DNA of 64,000 nt from Vreelandella piezotolerans (GTDB lineage: Bacteria; Pseudomonadota; Gammaproteobacteria; Pseudomonadales; Halomonadaceae), in the NCBI RefSeq assembly GCF_012427705.1, contig NZ_CP048602.1, positions 3,348,001 through 3,412,000 on the forward strand, written 5' to 3'. A program made the position numbers and the translations under genes. Below, piece by piece: positions 42,410 through 50,334 of this stretch; the stretch's first letter is position 1, and every line of letters starts with the position of its first letter. Under the pieces are notes generated by a model, which had not been told where the DNA came from, made no database searches, and was given only the letters and a program-made list of their open reading frames with translations.

Positions 42410-44122
42410 TCATACCTTTAGTTGCGCGTTAGGGTCGCGCGCCATGGTTTTCCAAACGTCTTTCACCCGGCAGTCTTCGCACATTTCCAACCGCGCCATG
42501 GCATCCCCGGCAAAATAAGGGTGATTGGCCAGCTTGGCTTTGATGGTGGCCACGGTACTGGCCGTGGCGAACGGCTTACCGCAGCCGATGCACTCGAACG
42601 CCGCCTCCTCATGGCAAATGTGCCGTGTGTCGCGCTCGGGCTCGGCGAGGAACCCCGGCGCCAGCGTAATGGCGTCTTCCGGGCAGGCCTGTTCGCAGAG
42701 CCCGCACTGCACGCAGTCTGCTTCGAGAAAACTCAGCGCGGGGGCGTTGCCCCCTGACTTGAGCGCAGGCGTTGGGCAGTTGCTGACGCAGGCGTGGCAC
42801 AGCGTGCAGGCCGCGCTATCCACCTGAATACCACCGTACGCCGCGCCCTGAGGCATGACATGACGTTCACCGCTGGGCGCACCCAACTCGGCCAGTCGCG
42901 TCAGAACCACGTTCAGGCGGGCACGCTTGTTAGGCTCGTCGAAGTTCAACGGCGACTCGGTGAGCGGAGTGAGGCTCGGCAGCGCATCGCGCTCGCTCTC
43001 GGCTCCAGCAGGCAGCAGCTTGATGCGTGCCGTGTCGTGGCCAAGCGCGGTCAGTAGCGCGTGCGCCTGGGCGATTTGCTGCTCTAAAAACGCGCTGAGC
43101 CGATTCGGCATGTCATCGTGAAGCTGAATGCGCACTTCGGCGGCACCGCTGGCAAGTGCCGTCAGCCACTGGTCGTGACCCGCCGCGCCCAGTTCTTCTA
43201 AGGGTGCATCGATGATATGACCCGGCGTGGTAATACCTGCGTTGCGCTCGGCTTCCAGCGAGTCATGGGTGATGAAGCGCAGCACCGGCACCTCGCCACC
43301 GGCGTCGCGGTAGGCAGATAGCCAAGTGGCGAGCGTATCCTGCTGCCGGCGGGTTTCCGGTAGGCGAAACTCGATGGCACCGGTCGGGCACGCGCTGGTG
43401 CAGCTCCCCACGCCCTGGCAGAGAAACGGATCGATCTCGATGCGCGACTCGATACGGCCTTGGATGCTGGCAATCGCATCCGCCGGGCAGACGTCGAGAC
43501 AGCGGGTGCAGCCAACGTTACCACTGGACGAGTGGGCACAAAGATCGGTATTGACCTGGAAATAGCGCGGTTTGTCGAATTCGCCCACCAGTTCGGTCAC
43601 GCTCTCCAGCACGTCGGCACGCTCTGCCTCCTGACGCTCCCACGCGAGGCGCAGGTAGCCCGGCGGCGGCAACTCCCATGCAGCCACGTCCAATGCGCCT
43701 TCGGTGAGATCCAGCACCACGTCGAAAACGTCGCGTTCGATCAATGCTTGCGCCAGATTGAGCGCGTCGCCATCGGCTTGAGCCAGGGTGGTTCGGAACC
43801 CGCCCAGGTGGCCCGCAATACGCAGTTGGGGCTGCTGATGTGTGCTCAGCAGGTGTGCGGTAACCGGCTCGCTGGTGGCAGGAAGATCGACAGCGACATC
43901 CGTCGTCAGCAGCGTCAGCGACGCGAGCCCACGACCTTGCAGCGCACGCGCCGCTGAGCTGACGGACGCTGCACGACCCAGTAGCAATACGTGCCCTCGG
44001 CTATGGTAGGTCACGTTGGCAGGCGTTAAATTCACCGGCCATGAGATACGCCGACGCACCGCTTCACGGGCGGCGGCGTTACGCTGGTCGTCGATCGACG
44101 CCAGTTGGATTCGTTGGTTCAT
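42410..44122 (-). CDS. multi-cluster 4Fe-4S ferredoxin of the formate dehydrogenase operon
   Basis: A 570-residue soluble protein with at least four ferredoxin-type cysteine groups: CAHSSSGNVGCTRCLDVCP (about 190-210), CQGVGSCTSACPTG (about 230), CTLCHACVSNCPTP (about 440) and CVQCGLCEQACPED (about 470). Near the end CIGCGKPF and CEDCRVKD could bind a further metal. The N-terminal 170 residues include a possible nucleotide-fold segment VLLGRAASVSSAARALQG. Proteins of this type accompany DUF3305/DUF3306 and TorD-like genes in formate dehydrogenase operons of many proteobacteria, with an unclear role in electron transfer or maturation. A 197-bp gap separates it from the DUF3306 gene, so it could have its own promoter. 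Confidence 0.85.
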   Translation of the reverse strand: MNQRIQLASIDDQRNAAAREAVRRRISWPVNLTPANVTYHSRGHVLLLGRAASVSSAARALQGRGLASLTLLTTDVAVDLPATSEPVTAHLLSTHQQPQLRIAGHLGGFRTTLAQADGDALNLAQALIERDVFDVVLDLTEGALDVAAWELPPPGYLRLAWERQEAERADVLESVTELVGEFDKPRYFQVNTDLCAHSSSGNVGCTRCLDVCPADAIASIQGRIESRIEIDPFLCQGVGSCTSACPTGAIEFRLPETRRQQDTLATWLSAYRDAGGEVPVLRFITHDSLEAERNAGITTPGHIIDAPLEELGAAGHDQWLTALASGAAEVRIQLHDDMPNRLSAFLEQQIAQAHALLTALGHDTARIKLLPAGAESERDALPSLTPLTESPLNFDEPNKRARLNVVLTRLAELGAPSGERHVMPQGAAYGGIQVDSAACTLCHACVSNCPTPALKSGGNAPALSFLEADCVQCGLCEQACPEDAITLAPGFLAEPERDTRHICHEEAAFECIGCGKPFATASTVATIKAKLANHPYFAGDAMARLEMCEDCRVKDVWKTMARDPNAQLKV

Positions 44123-44319
44123 GCATTCTCACGGTCAAGAGGTCGTTTTTGTTATAATTAGCGTTTAGATGTCGTCATTTCGAGGATGACTTTCGACGTT
44201 ATATCGACATAGCTTATTGTATCAGCGTACGGCGCAAACCGCTTTTTTGCCACTTCCATTGGTCGAATCGCTGTCAACGCAAGCCTGCTCGGTTTTTTAC
44301 AACCCACTGATTCAAAAAG

Positions 44320-44976
44320 CTAACCGTCTTTTTTTCGCTCTCCCAGAGCGTGATCGGAATCATCAGACCGGTCGTCTAGTGAGACACTTTGTACAAAACT
44401 GTCATCACTTGTGCAAGCGCTCCCCTGCCCAGCTCCCTTCTCATCCTCATCATGGCCCGCGCGTTCTGCGTCGTTTTGCGCGGACTCGTCCAGCTTATCG
44501 AGGGCCTCCTCTGCTTTATTGGCCCAGCGCCGCAGCTTGCCCGCCAGCTCGCTCGCCATCGGCTTCAATTGCTGAGTGTAGTCAGCGTCGTAATCGTCCA
44601 GACCATCGCGCACGTTGTAGTTACCGGTGGCCCAGAGCCTGCGTAGTGCGCGACGGCGCAGGGCGGCGCTCACGCCAGGCACCATGAAGGCACTGAAATC
44701 ACTGCCAGCAGGCAGCGTATCCGGATCGGGCAGCGTGTGGTCCAAACTACCGGGGGGTGGCAACGCTGACGTCTCTTGCTCGTCAGTGGCTGCCTCGACT
44801 GCTACGTCATCGGCCCCATGATCGGCAACATTAGCGCGCTGTTCCGCCGACGGCCTGACGCGCTCACCTTGCTCGACACCCGTAGGCTCGGAAGAGTCAG
44901 TTTCAGACGAGCTAGGCGGAAGATTATCGTCATCGAGACCGCGCTTTTTACGCGACCAGCGCTCAAAACGGCTCAC
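44320..44976 (-). CDS. DUF3306 domain protein
   Basis: A 218-residue acidic protein beginning SRFERWSRKKRGLDDDN, the family's N-terminal signature. Residues about 20-75 are low-complexity (S, E, D, Q-rich). A conserved core follows: LPDPDTLPAGSDFSAFMVPG, VSAALRRRALRRLWATGNYN and RDGLDDYDADYTQQLKP. The C-terminus is very charged. Its ATG overlaps the stop of the DUF3305 gene. The DUF3305-DUF3306 pair is found with this class of formate dehydrogenase; neither has a proven role. The gene runs into a stretch of AT-rich sequence on its 3' side. Confidence 0.8.
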   Translation of the reverse strand: MSRFERWSRKKRGLDDDNLPPSSSETDSSEPTGVEQGERVRPSAEQRANVADHGADDVAVEAATDEQETSALPPPGSLDHTLPDPDTLPAGSDFSAFMVPGVSAALRRRALRRLWATGNYNVRDGLDDYDADYTQQLKPMASELAGKLRRWANKAEEALDKLDESAQNDAERAGHDEDEKGAGQGSACTSDDSFVQSVSLDDRSDDSDHALGERKKDG

Positions 44977-45413
44977 TGCGGCTGCTCCTTGGCCGGGGTC
45001 TCTTTACCACGCCCGGCTCCTTTGCGTTTTTTCTTGCGGGTTTCCACCGGGGCGTCACCGTGGCGGGCGAGGTAGTGCTCGATCCACACTTGAATCGCCA
45101 TCGGCATGGGCGCTTCCAACACCTGCTGCTCGCCATCGAGCCAGCCTGCGGCGACGTCTTGGCTGGCGGTCATCGCATCGGGCGTCGGGGTCTGCCCCGT
45201 GAATCCAGCACGCACGAACAGGCGCGGTGTGGACGAGGTAAGGTTGAACCGGTAGGCCGCTCGCTCGGTCATGTAGAGCTGCAAGTTGAGAACACACTCC
45301 CCCTGGTCGCCCGGCACGAGCTCGGCAATACGCCACTGGGTCTGTGTGAAACGTCCCACCTGCTTGGCCTCCGCCATCAAGGTGACGCTCAGCGCGCGCA
45401 AATTATCACTCAT
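44973..45413 (-). CDS. DUF3305 domain protein
   Basis: The ATG at 45413 is preferred, with an AAGGGGG site upstream; an earlier in-frame start is possible at 45449. The 146-residue protein has TLMAEAKQVGRFTQTQWRIA and LQLYMTERAAYRFNLTSSTP, then a tail rich in lysine and arginine (ETRKKKRKGAGRGKE). Its core is the DUF3305 pattern, a compact beta-rich domain. It starts the minus-strand formate dehydrogenase operon, and its stop overlaps the DUF3306 start by four bases. Divergent from fdhD across a 151-bp gap that should hold both promoters. Confidence 0.8.
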   Translation of the reverse strand: MSDNLRALSVTLMAEAKQVGRFTQTQWRIAELVPGDQGECVLNLQLYMTERAAYRFNLTSSTPRLFVRAGFTGQTPTPDAMTASQDVAAGWLDGEQQVLEAPMPMAIQVWIEHYLARHGDAPVETRKKKRKGAGRGKETPAKEQPQ

Positions 45414-45564
45414 GGGTTTCACCCCCTTAGACCTTGAACGGGTAGACAAGTAAGCCTTTTGAGCGCCATCATCGTCAACTCAGACTATTTTACTCAACTA
45501 TTATCGTAATGTTCGCCGTGTTTGCGTTACCCACACCACGTTTTGGTATCAGTGAGGATTGCGG

Positions 45565-46422
45565 ATGCCCGCCCTTCAGCTAAGCCGAGCCCGCTTACCG
45601 GCCACGACCACCATCGATGTCATGGATGCCTACGGCGACACGCGCGCCCAGGCGATTGCCGCCGAGCGTGCGCTCACGGTCTACCTCAATAAGCGCGAGA
45701 TCGTCACGCTAATGACCCTAGGAGACGACCCAGAAGCGCTGGTGGTAGGCTACTTGCGTAATCAGGGTCTATTGCGCAGCGCCGAGGATTTGGCTGCCGT
45801 GCAGGTCGATTGGGACGTCGAAGCAGCGGTGATCGTCACTCGCCATCTGCCGGAGGACTTGGAAGCGCGCCTGGGCAAACGCACCGTGACGACCGGATGC
45901 GGCCAAGGTACCGTGTTCGGAAACCTGCTGGAGCAAACCGCCCTGACCGCGCTGCCCGAGACACCGTTGGCGCAATCCACTCTGTATGATTTATTGGCTA
46001 ATTTGAACACCTATAACGACACCTATCGCAGCGCGGGGGCGGTTCACGGCTGTGCGCTGTGCCACCAAGCGCGGGTGCTGGATTTCGTCGAAGACGTGGG
46101 CCGCCATAACGCCGTCGATACGCTGGCCGGCCGCCAGTGGCTCAATCAAGCGGACAGCCAGTGCGCCGATATTTTCTATACCACCGGCCGCCTCACCTCC
46201 GAAATGGTGCTTAAAGTCGCGCAAATGGGCATTAGCGTGCTGGTATCGCGCTCAGGCGTGACGCAAAAAGGCGTAGAGCTGGCCGAACGTTTCGGCGTCA
46301 TGCTGATCGCTCGGGCCAAAGGCAAAAGCTTCCAAGCGATCAACGCCGCTGGCCGCTTGACCCTAGACGCCATACCCCCCAAACCGCCCAGCGCGCGCTC
46401 GTCCAAGGAGGCAGGCGTATGA
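45565..46422 (+). CDS. fdhD: formate dehydrogenase sulfurtransferase FdhD
   Basis: The ATG at 45565 follows GTGAGGA by six bases; a TTG six bases earlier is an alternative. The 285-residue protein has ERALTVYLNKREIVTLMTLG, TTGCGQGTVFG, the CxxC motif in HGCALCHQA near residue 168, VEDVGRHNAVDTLAG, and SRSGVTQKGVELAERFGVML, all typical of FdhD. It moves sulfur from IscS to the molybdenum cofactor of formate dehydrogenase, which the enzyme needs. First gene of a five-gene plus-strand operon, divergent from the formate dehydrogenase genes it serves. Its stop overlaps mobA as ATGA. Confidence 0.92.
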   Translation: MPALQLSRARLPATTTIDVMDAYGDTRAQAIAAERALTVYLNKREIVTLMTLGDDPEALVVGYLRNQGLLRSAEDLAAVQVDWDVEAAVIVTRHLPEDLEARLGKRTVTTGCGQGTVFGNLLEQTALTALPETPLAQSTLYDLLANLNTYNDTYRSAGAVHGCALCHQARVLDFVEDVGRHNAVDTLAGRQWLNQADSQCADIFYTTGRLTSEMVLKVAQMGISVLVSRSGVTQKGVELAERFGVMLIARAKGKSFQAINAAGRLTLDAIPPKPPSARSSKEAGV

Positions 46423-47039
46423 TAGCCAAGCAGGATCTCACCGGAATGATTCTCGCAGGCGGCGAGGGTCGCCGTATGGGCGGTCGAGACAAGGGGCTCG
46501 AGCCTTTCGCGGGCCTGCCGCTGGTGGCGCATACCGTCAAACGCTTTGACGGTCACGTGCATGAGCTGATGATCAACGCCAACCGCAACGGCGATGCCTA
46601 CGCGCTGTTTGCCGACCGCGTCATCGCTGATGCCGAAGGCGGTTTCAAAGGTCCGCTGATGGGTATTTACAGCGGCCTATGTGCCGCCCAAACGCCGTGG
46701 CTATTGGTCGCCCCTTGCGACTCCCCGGCGCTGCCCTTCGATGTGGTGTCGCGGATGATCGCGGGGGTTATCCAAGAAGGTGTCGAACACGACATTGCCG
46801 TGGCCTTCGATGGCGAGCGCCTGCACCCGGTCATCGCGCTACTGCGCACGTCGCTGGCCGACGATCTGGCCGCGACGCTGGCCGACGGCGAGCGTAAAAT
46901 CGACCGTTGGTACGCCCGCCACGCTTGGTGCCGCGTCGATATGTCGGATTGCCCGGAAGCGTTCGCCAACCTCAACACCGAAGAGGAAAAAGCGCGTTTG
47001 GAGCAGGCCATGACGACATCCTCTCAGGAGGTGCCATGA
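46419..47039 (+). CDS. mobA: molybdenum cofactor guanylyltransferase
   Basis: A 206-residue MobA. It begins with the GTP-binding loop MILAGGEGRRMGGRDKGLEP, followed by LVAHTVKRFDGHVHELMINA, APCDSPALP with the metal-binding aspartate, and late FANLNTEEE. It attaches GMP to the molybdenum cofactor, producing the guanine dinucleotide form that formate dehydrogenase uses. It is coupled to fdhD and to the next moeA by ATGA overlaps on both sides. Confidence 0.93.
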   Translation: MIAKQDLTGMILAGGEGRRMGGRDKGLEPFAGLPLVAHTVKRFDGHVHELMINANRNGDAYALFADRVIADAEGGFKGPLMGIYSGLCAAQTPWLLVAPCDSPALPFDVVSRMIAGVIQEGVEHDIAVAFDGERLHPVIALLRTSLADDLAATLADGERKIDRWYARHAWCRVDMSDCPEAFANLNTEEEKARLEQAMTTSSQEVP

Positions 47040-48289
47040 GCCTATCGTGTTTCGAGCTGGGCGAACAGATGCTGAGTGTCGAGGCCGCCCGAGCGGCGCT
47101 GATGACGCTGGTGGAAACGCCGGTAGCCGTCGAGCAGGTGCCGCTGAGCCGCGCCTACGGGCGCAGGCTGGCCGTCGACATCACCGCCCGAATCAACGTG
47201 CCGCAAAATACCAACGCGGCGATGGATGGCGTTGCCCTGGCATGGCCCGAAGCGCCGCTTCATGATGCGCACTTTCCTGTCATCGGCGACGCCGTTGCCG
47301 GGCAAGCGTTCGACGGTCATGTGCTCCCCGGCCAGTGCGTGCGCATCACCACCGGCGCGCCCATGCCCAGCGGCACCGATACGGTCATCATGCGTGAACA
47401 GCTCATCGAAGAGGCGCACCGTGTCACCGTCGAACGCCCTGAGCGCGTCAGCGTCGGGCAGCACGTTCGCCAAGCGGGTGAGGACATTGCCGAGGGCGAT
47501 GTGGCGTTGACGGCAGGCACCCGGCTGGACGCTGCGGGCATGGGTCTGGCAGCCTCGCTGAGCTATGCCGAGATCACGGTGTATCGTCGTCCCAAGGTCG
47601 CGATTTTCTCTACCGGCAACGAAGTCACGCCGCCAGGGGAGCCGTTGCCCAGCGCCGGGATTTACGATACCAATCGGTTTACCCTGATGGGCATGCTCAG
47701 CGAGCAAGGGGCCGAGGTCGTGGATCTAGGCATTTTGCCCGACGACCCGCACACCATCGAACGGGCGCTGGCCGAGGCTGCGACACAGTGCGACCTAGTG
47801 ATCACCAGTGGTGGCGTATCGGTCGGTCATGCGGATTACACACGCACCGCGCTGGAGGCCCTTGGGCGGCTGGCCTTTTGGCGAGTGGCGCTGCGCCCCG
47901 GTCGCCCCATGGCCTGCGGCCAGCTAGGCGCTTCGCGCACGCCGTTCGTGGGTCTGCCGGGCAACCCGGTGGCCGTCATGGTAACGTTTAGTCAGTTCGT
48001 GGTGCCGCTGCTGCAGCGGCTGCAAAGCCAACCACCGGCAGCACCGCGACGGCTGACGGCGGTGGCCCAAACGTCTCTCAAAAGTCGTTTGAAACGCACG
48101 GATTTTTTGCGCGGTGTCTATACGTGCGATGACCAGGGAGTGCTGCACGTGCGCAGCACCGGCGCCCAAGGTTCGGGTATTTTGACATCCATGGTGATGG
48201 CCAACTGTTTGATCGAACTTGGCGATGACCAAGCAGGCGCTCAGCCAGGCGAGGCGGTCTGCATTCAACCCATAACGAGCTGGCAATGA
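47036..48289 (+). CDS. moeA: molybdopterin molybdenumtransferase, copy 2
   Basis: The ATG at 47036 follows CAGGAGGT; it overlaps the mobA stop as ATGA. The 417-residue protein has [13 protein letters not shown] near residue 60, [19 protein letters not shown] near 103, [14 protein letters not shown] and [20 protein letters not shown] mid-protein, [15 protein letters not shown] near 260, and [10 protein letters not shown] with [12 protein letters not shown]. It has a longer C-terminal domain than the copy at 34624. Here it is in the formate dehydrogenase maturation operon, whereas copy 1 is with moaB. Both look intact, so they may be specialised. Confidence 0.92.
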   Translation: MSLSCFELGEQMLSVEAARAALMTLVETPVAVEQVPLSRAYGRRLAVDITARINVPQNTNAAMDGVALAWPEAPLHDAHFPVIGDAVAGQAFDGHVLPGQCVRITTGAPMPSGTDTVIMREQLIEEAHRVTVERPERVSVGQHVRQAGEDIAEGDVALTAGTRLDAAGMGLAASLSYAEITVYRRPKVAIFSTGNEVTPPGEPLPSAGIYDTNRFTLMGMLSEQGAEVVDLGILPDDPHTIERALAEAATQCDLVITSGGVSVGHADYTRTALEALGRLAFWRVALRPGRPMACGQLGASRTPFVGLPGNPVAVMVTFSQFVVPLLQRLQSQPPAAPRRLTAVAQTSLKSRLKRTDFLRGVYTCDDQGVLHVRSTGAQGSGILTSMVMANCLIELGDDQAGAQPGEAVCIQPITSWQ

Positions 48290-49278
48290 CCGAACAACTG
48301 ATCGACGATTTTGGCCGCCGGGTACGCTACGTACGCATGTCGGTCACTGACCGCTGCGACTTTCGCTGCGTGTACTGCATGAGCGAGGAAATGACGTTTC
48401 TTCCCCGTGCGCAAGTCCTCACACTGGAAGAGCTGGCCATGGTGGCACGCGCCTTCACCGAGTTGGGTGTCGAGAAAATCCGCCTGACCGGGGGGGAGCC
48501 GCTGGTGCGTAAAGGCATCGAGCAACTCGTGGACGACATCGGCGCTCTGCCGGGGCTGGACGACTTCACCATGACCACCAACGGTGCCAGCCTACGTAAA
48601 CACGCCAAGCGGCTCTACCAAGGCGGCTTGCGTCGGCTCAATATCAGCCTCGACTCTCTCGATCCCGAGCGCTTCAAGCAGCTCACGCGCACCGGCGATC
48701 TCGCCAAAGTGATCGACGGCATCCACGCCGCCCAAGAGGCGGGCTTCGAGCGCATCAAGCTGAACGCGGTAATTTTGAAGGGCCGCAACGAAGACGAAGT
48801 GCTCGACTTGGTGACCTTTGCCCGCCAGGAAGGCCTCGATATCAGTTTCATCGAGGAGATGCCGCTGGGCGATGTATCGGATCACTCCCGGGCGGAGACT
48901 TTCTACTCCAGCGACGACGTCCAGGCGATGATCGAAACCCGCTACCCGCTGACGGCGACTACCGAGACCACGCCCGGGCCGTCGCGCTACTTCAGAATGG
49001 CCGACAGCGATAGCCGCGTAGGCTTTATCTCGCCCCATAGCCACAACTTCTGCGATAGCTGTAACCGCGTTCGGGTCACCGTGGAAGGCCGTCTGCTGCT
49101 GTGCTTAGGGAATGAACACTCGGTGGACTTGCGCGCCGTGTTGCGCCGCCACCCTGGCGACATGCAGGCGCTCAAAACCGCCATTATCAACGCCCTGCCG
49201 CTCAAGCCAGAACGCCACCACTTCACCACCGACGGTGATGTGCAGGTGGTGCGTTTCATGAACATGACCGGAGGCTAA
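48286..49278 (+). CDS. moaA: GTP 3',8-cyclase MoaA
   Basis: A 330-residue radical SAM enzyme. The cluster motif CDFRCVYCM (CxxxCxxC) is near residue 24, [10 protein letters not shown] near 70, and the C-terminal second cluster is in [20 protein letters not shown] (CxxC...C). It rearranges GTP to the cyclic precursor of molybdopterin, together with MoaC, which is not in this window. Coupled to moeA copy 2 by an ATGA overlap. Confidence 0.94.
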   Translation: MTEQLIDDFGRRVRYVRMSVTDRCDFRCVYCMSEEMTFLPRAQVLTLEELAMVARAFTELGVEKIRLTGGEPLVRKGIEQLVDDIGALPGLDDFTMTTNGASLRKHAKRLYQGGLRRLNISLDSLDPERFKQLTRTGDLAKVIDGIHAAQEAGFERIKLNAVILKGRNEDEVLDLVTFARQEGLDISFIEEMPLGDVSDHSRAETFYSSDDVQAMIETRYPLTATTETTPGPSRYFRMADSDSRVGFISPHSHNFCDSCNRVRVTVEGRLLLCLGNEHSVDLRAVLRRHPGDMQALKTAIINALPLKPERHHFTTDGDVQVVRFMNMTGG

Positions 49279-49281
49279 CCG

Positions 49282-50334
49282 TTGGCTGCTGCGTCACGCG
49301 TACCCGTTCACATCGTCACCGGCTTTTTAGGTAGCGGTAAAACCACGCTTATCCACAGCCTGATCGAACAGAAGCCTGTGGATGAGAAGTGGGCCATTCT
49401 GGTCAACGAATTTGGTCAGATCGGCATCGACCAAGCCATGTTCGATCGCCGCGACGATGTGGTGGTGAAGGGCCTACCCGGCGGCTGTCTGTGCTGTCAG
49501 CTTGCGTTCGTGTTACAGGCCGCGCTGGTCAATCTGTTGGCGCGCAGCAAGCCTGACCGGGTGATCATCGAGCCCTCCGGCCTTGGCCACCCGGCGGGGT
49601 TGCTCGACCTGCTGCGCGGTGAGGCGTTTCAGGATGTGGTAGCCGTACAAGATATTATCGCCACGCTCGACCCTCGTCGACTGGACGACACCCGCGTGCG
49701 CGAGCACGAGACGTTTCAAGACCAGCTGCAGATGGCCGATGCCATCGCCATTACGATGGGTGACCAAGCAAGCGAGGCCCAGCATCGTCAAGCGCAGCAG
49801 TTTGTTGGTGCGCTATGGCCAACGCCAAAGTGGGTGCATATCGTCGACCACGGCAAACTTCCCGTGGCGCTGCTGCTGGAGAGCGGTCAGACCAGCCAGC
49901 CAGCGCACACCTCGATGCCTGACGCGCACCATGCCTTGGCGGCGGCCCCGAGCCTGGATGGCGCGTTTTTCGATTTCCCACCGCCGCCCGGCACGCCTCA
50001 GCAGCAAACCGCCAACGCCTTGGGCTACACCAGTACCGGCCTGCGCTGGCACCCCACCGAACGCTTCGACCTCGACCTGCTTGCCCACTGTGTCGGTGAA
50101 TTACCTACCTCCGCTCGGGTGAAGGGCGTGTTTCACACCACGGATGGCTGGAAACGGCTCAACCGCGCCGACGGAGCGCTCAGCGTCGCCAGCAGCGCCT
50201 GGCGGCAAGACTCGCGGATCGAAGTGATTACCCCCGACCCTATCCCCTCCGACGCTATCGACACTATCGAACACGCGGCGCTCATCGCCACCCTGCATGC
50301 ACAGCTGGCTCGCTCACGAGTGGAAGCGCCCTGA
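49282..50334 (+). CDS. CobW/G3E-family GTPase with an atypical guanine-recognition motif
   Basis: A 350-residue G3E GTPase. It starts at a TTG at 49282, with GGAGGCT upstream and three bases after the moaA stop. G1 is GFLGSGKTTL (14-23). NEFGQIGID is the switch I region and GGCLCC with Cys69, Cys71 and Cys72 is the CxCC metal motif. EPSGLGHP is the G3-like element. The usual guanine-specific NKxD is replaced by TMGD at 158-161, so binding may be weak or of altered specificity. The C-terminal CobW domain spans about 235-345. Its place after moaA suggests metal or cofactor delivery for formate dehydrogenase, but this is inference. The last 21 bases overlap the convergent gene. Confidence 0.8.
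   Translation: MAAASRVPVHIVTGFLGSGKTTLIHSLIEQKPVDEKWAILVNEFGQIGIDQAMFDRRDDVVVKGLPGGCLCCQLAFVLQAALVNLLARSKPDRVIIEPSGLGHPAGLLDLLRGEAFQDVVAVQDIIATLDPRRLDDTRVREHETFQDQLQMADAIAITMGDQASEAQHRQAQQFVGALWPTPKWVHIVDHGKLPVALLLESGQTSQPAHTSMPDAHHALAAAPSLDGAFFDFPPPPGTPQQQTANALGYTSTGLRWHPTERFDLDLLAHCVGELPTSARVKGVFHTTDGWKRLNRADGALSVASSAWRQDSRIEVITPDPIPSDAIDTIEHAALIATLHAQLARSRVEAP

Noticed and set aside
44123..44319. terminator between the DUF3306 and polyferredoxin genes
   Set aside because: T-runs are present around 44290-44335 but no stable stem precedes them, so transcription through the gap cannot be excluded.
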